DNA of 64,000 nt, taken from positions 11,989,001 through 12,053,000 of the forward strand of contig OZ005603.1 of the NCBI GenBank assembly GCA_963930655.1. Reading direction: 5' to 3'. The notes beneath the pieces are model-generated. The model did not search any database and was not told where the DNA came from. It saw nothing but the letters and a program-made list of their open reading frames with translations. Numbering within the stretch: the first letter of the stretch is position 1; every line of letters starts with the position of its first letter. Origin of the DNA: Myrica gale (lineage: Eukaryota > Streptophyta > Magnoliopsida > Fagales > Myricaceae). The position numbers were made by a program, and so were the translations under genes. Positions 61,101 to 64,000 of the stretch are shown here, piece by piece.

Positions 61101-64000
61101 TTCAAAGCAGACTCCACCACGGTACCCATTTTGAAAATAGAACTCAATTACTTAAGGACAAATGTATCATCTGAAAGTTCTCCAAACCCGAAGTATAGCT
61201 ACTCAATTCTGCACAGTACATGAAAGGACACAATCTGCAGATACCTGCTACTTTAAGACCTGTAAATGCCATAACAAACTCATGGAAAAATATACCGGAT
61301 TAACTCCTATTTTAGTCAAAATGATGGCAAAAATAAAAACTTCAAAGGCAATCACCAGCTAAGGGGCACATGACTATGAGGCATACTTGATAATGATCAC
61401 GTTAGTTGGTTCATAATCTCTTGGATCTTCATAATTGAAAAAAAACACTTCCATCCAGATTTGGGCCAGAAGGAATTTTCCAACTTGTGAAACAATGTCA
61501 CTGGATCTTCCACTTTTAGATTCTTAAAGATTGTGGTTTTGATTCAACACATGGTAAAATTCAAAATGAAGTAATGTTTTATGAGAAAAAATAAGATATA
61601 CGGGATTTTTTTTGATAAATAAGCCAAGAATAAACTACTTTCTCAGTCTCCAATTCTTTCTCTCTTTTTTCTCCTTTTTTTGGGCTTTGGTGTGTGTGTG
61701 TGTGTGTTTGGGGGAGAGGGAGAGAGAGAGAGAGAGAGAGAGAAGCAAGTAGCGATTTGCAAATCAGAAAAAAGTACCTGAATATGTGGGACTGGGCTTG
61801 AGCCAAGAAGCACAAACTGTCCTCCCAACTCTAGTGTCCTGTATATCGCATGTCTAATGAGATGTACACCTTTCTGCGGTACCAATCTTGTTATGCAGCC
61901 TACCTATTAAATAACAGATGGAACAGAATCAAGTAATAAATTCAAGAAGCTTGACCAACTATAATAAGGATCAAAAGAAGAAAGGCTACTTTTATGTCTG
62001 GGCATCTAGAGGCTGGATTAGAAACCAAATTTAGAAATCAGATGGATTCGGAGACATCTTATCTACATGCAAGTAAGGAGTTAGGGTACAGAATTGGGGG
62101 TAGGCTACCCAGTCTCAAACCCATCCGCTTCATGTATTGTGCTCAAGACCATCCTTACAAGGCCAGTGGTAAGATACTTCTTCAAAATGTAAAGATGATC
62201 CTCTAAGGCAGTATCTCACCTAATCAAGTTATAATACTAGGATGGAATGAGGAAAAGGTACATCTTAAGATAATTTTTCTGCGATCTTGACTTCAGATGA
62301 TAAATGACGAATCGAAGTTCCCCGATAGTAATATCCAATCTCCATGTATCAAATCATTAAAATGGATATATTTTTTTTAATTTTTAATTTTACTATTTGA
62401 ACTTTTTGGTCAGCATTAAAATGGATAAACCTTATTGACAAGAACATGACATCAGAACTTAGCAAAAGTAGACAGAGGGCTTTAGTTTGTGAGGTGTATG
62501 ATAAAACCAGCAGATGTGGTTGGAAAGTTTAACTTTTTCAAAGGGTGAGATTTTAGAGTACCCATGTTAATGCCGCATATCAAACTTCAACAAATCTGGA
62601 AATCATTTTGAATGTGAAAACTTAGTGGTGTAGGATGATGTCTTCTAAACTAACCACTCGACCAAATTACATTACCATTGGCTTCCTGACATCAGCAGAA
62701 GAAAGCCCTAGATTCCTTCTCACAGCTTCCTTATTTTCTTCTTTTCCTTGAAGATCATTTGCAGTGTACTGGACTTTGAGAAATGTATCAGTGCCAGGGT
62801 TCCATATATCAGTATCAATTCCATTCAGAATTCCTATGAACTTTTTCGAGTGAAAATTAAGTGTTGAATGGAGACCTCTTCCTCCCTATAAACAATAAAT
62901 TAACAACATAAGGCCCTCATGCACAATGAAGGACAACAAACAATAGTTTAACCCATGAAATGAAAGTGATTTGGACACTCGCTTAAACATAGGCTTTTTT
63001 ATGTAAGACTACTATCCAAGTCATCTCAAATAACTTTGAACCTGAGAATGCCAATGCAATTTCGCCATGGTATACAGAACCAATAGATAAAGGTTAGCTT
63101 ATATAAATGAAAGGCAAGGTACTTTTTTTCTCCCCTAATTTTCCAACCTAAGAGCCTGATTGTATCTATGACTCAGAAGCAAACTTTAAGCGTTCTTAAA
63201 GAGATTGATATTGGGACTTCAAATGCATTAAATCCAATGCAAAGGCAAAGGTCCTACCTCAGCAGTCCGCACCTCTTGTGCGTAAGTAGGTGATACTGTT
63301 GTCACAATATTGGAAAATACAACTCCGCCCTGAAGAACAGGATTACATATGAGATAATGAACTACTTGCATGTTTTGATAAAGGATATTATTCAATACCA
63401 TCAATACTACACCTTTACAGGATTAACCCTATCATGAGCAGAGTTGTCCTGCATCCTATCTGGTCTATTTAACTGATGGACATCAAGACCGGAATGTCCC
63501 AATTCCGAAGCAGGAGCAGTCCCTTGATATTCAAAGTTGTGGCATGTGAAACATATTCTAGCAGAATTAAATCCTTTAGGAGCATATAAATCCCAATAAA
63601 GAGGTGCCTAGGACAGCAAAAACGAAATCATTATTTCAAAGGCAGAAATAAATATATGAAACAAACATCAGAAGCTCAAAGAAAGCATGAGTCAACCGAT
63701 GTAGAATAAATAGGTCTTACAACAAAAGCTGTCTGCCAATCATGGCAATGTATTATGTCTGGTTTCTTGCCAGATTGAAGAAGCAACTCAAGAGCTGCAC
63801 GGCTAAAAAATGAAAAACGTTTGAAATCATCATGCTCGCCATAAAATTGTCCCCTCCAGAAGAGTTTGTCAGGATGATGAGGCTCTATAAAATAAACAGG
63901 AAGACCTGCACGAGAACAAGAAGAGTAAGTATGAGATAAAGTTTTGATACTAAAATATACAATGTGAGCAAAACCTATTAAGTCCCTAACCTTCAACGGT
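58168..64000 (-). CDS. SS4: Starch synthase IV, C-terminal part (5' end beyond window)
   Basis: Plastid ADP-glucose:glucan glucosyltransferase involved in starch-granule initiation. Minus-strand exons: >64000-63991, 63905-63721, 63607-63413, 63329-63258, 62885-62676, 61903-61778, 59275-59126, 58796-58735, 58635-58560, 58344-58168. They are in phase and give about 420 residues ending [10 protein letters not shown]. Visible are the GT5 part ([74 protein letters not shown]) and the GT1 lobe ([29 protein letters not shown], the acceptor region [20 protein letters not shown] and KTGGLND). [20 protein letters not shown] and the DFSWESSAA tail point to the SS4 rather than SS3 subfamily. The N-terminal coiled coils and KxGGL motif lie outside. 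Confidence 0.93.
59276..61777 (-). other. Large SS4 intron
   Basis: About 2.5 kb intron. Apart from microsatellites near its 5' (right) end, no repeat termini or nested gene are recognised. Confidence 0.6.
61690..61744. repeat. (TG)n and (GA)n microsatellites in an SS4 intron
   Basis: A run of about nine TG units followed by GGGGGAGAGGG and about twelve AG units, within 35 bp of the donor of the exon at 61778. Confidence 0.95.

Overview
This is a nuclear segment from a eudicot plant. It is AT-rich and gene-poor. It carries three intron-rich single-copy plant genes (one of them cut by a window edge), a fourth gene cut by the other edge, and about half its length in transposon-derived DNA. No bacterial-style operons, CRISPR arrays or rRNA genes are visible. 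All exon models are read by eye from GT/AG sites, frame continuity and protein-family memory; none is backed by transcripts.

Layout. (1) 1-5302, minus: plastid-type RimM ribosome-maturation protein fused to a C-terminal segment resembling a degenerate nucleotide-sugar pyrophosphorylase; it runs off or stops near the left edge. (2) 5888-7457: a Pack-MULE (long inverted repeats, 9-bp target duplication) carrying an intron-containing fragment of a cinnamyl alcohol dehydrogenase gene. (3) 7.7-13.1 kb: MITEs, a LINE remnant and AT-rich filler. (4) 13.77-20.6 kb, plus: Mei2-like RNA-binding protein of the AML2/AML3 kind, 12 coding exons. (5) 21334-24818: a hAT element with 8-bp target duplication and a decayed transposase. 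(6) 26.2-32.8 kb, plus: SCP1-like small phosphatase (SSP4 type), whose intron inside the catalytic motif contains a complete TRIM retrotransposon. (7) 35.7-54.0 kb: tandem repeats, foldback elements, an old MULE with a GRF zinc-finger remnant, LTR debris, a Gypsy gag remnant, a small non-autonomous MULE and a truncated CACTA element. (8) 54.3-56.4 kb: an alliinase/tryptophan-aminotransferase-like pseudogene split by a second TRIM and followed after 22 bp by an LHCB1 pseudogene. (9) 58168-64000, minus: the C-terminal half of starch synthase IV.

The genes do not form a pathway. What links them is conserved order: from memory of Arabidopsis, RimM and SSP4 are neighbours on chromosome 5, while AML3, SSP4b and SS4 lie close together on chromosome 4. 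This window has all four in one stretch, as expected of a lineage that did not split this block. The most notable items are the two intact TRIMs with perfect 5-bp target duplications, the CAD Pack-MULE, a phase-consistent alternative 3' end for the phosphatase, and the joined TAR/LHCB pseudogene pair.
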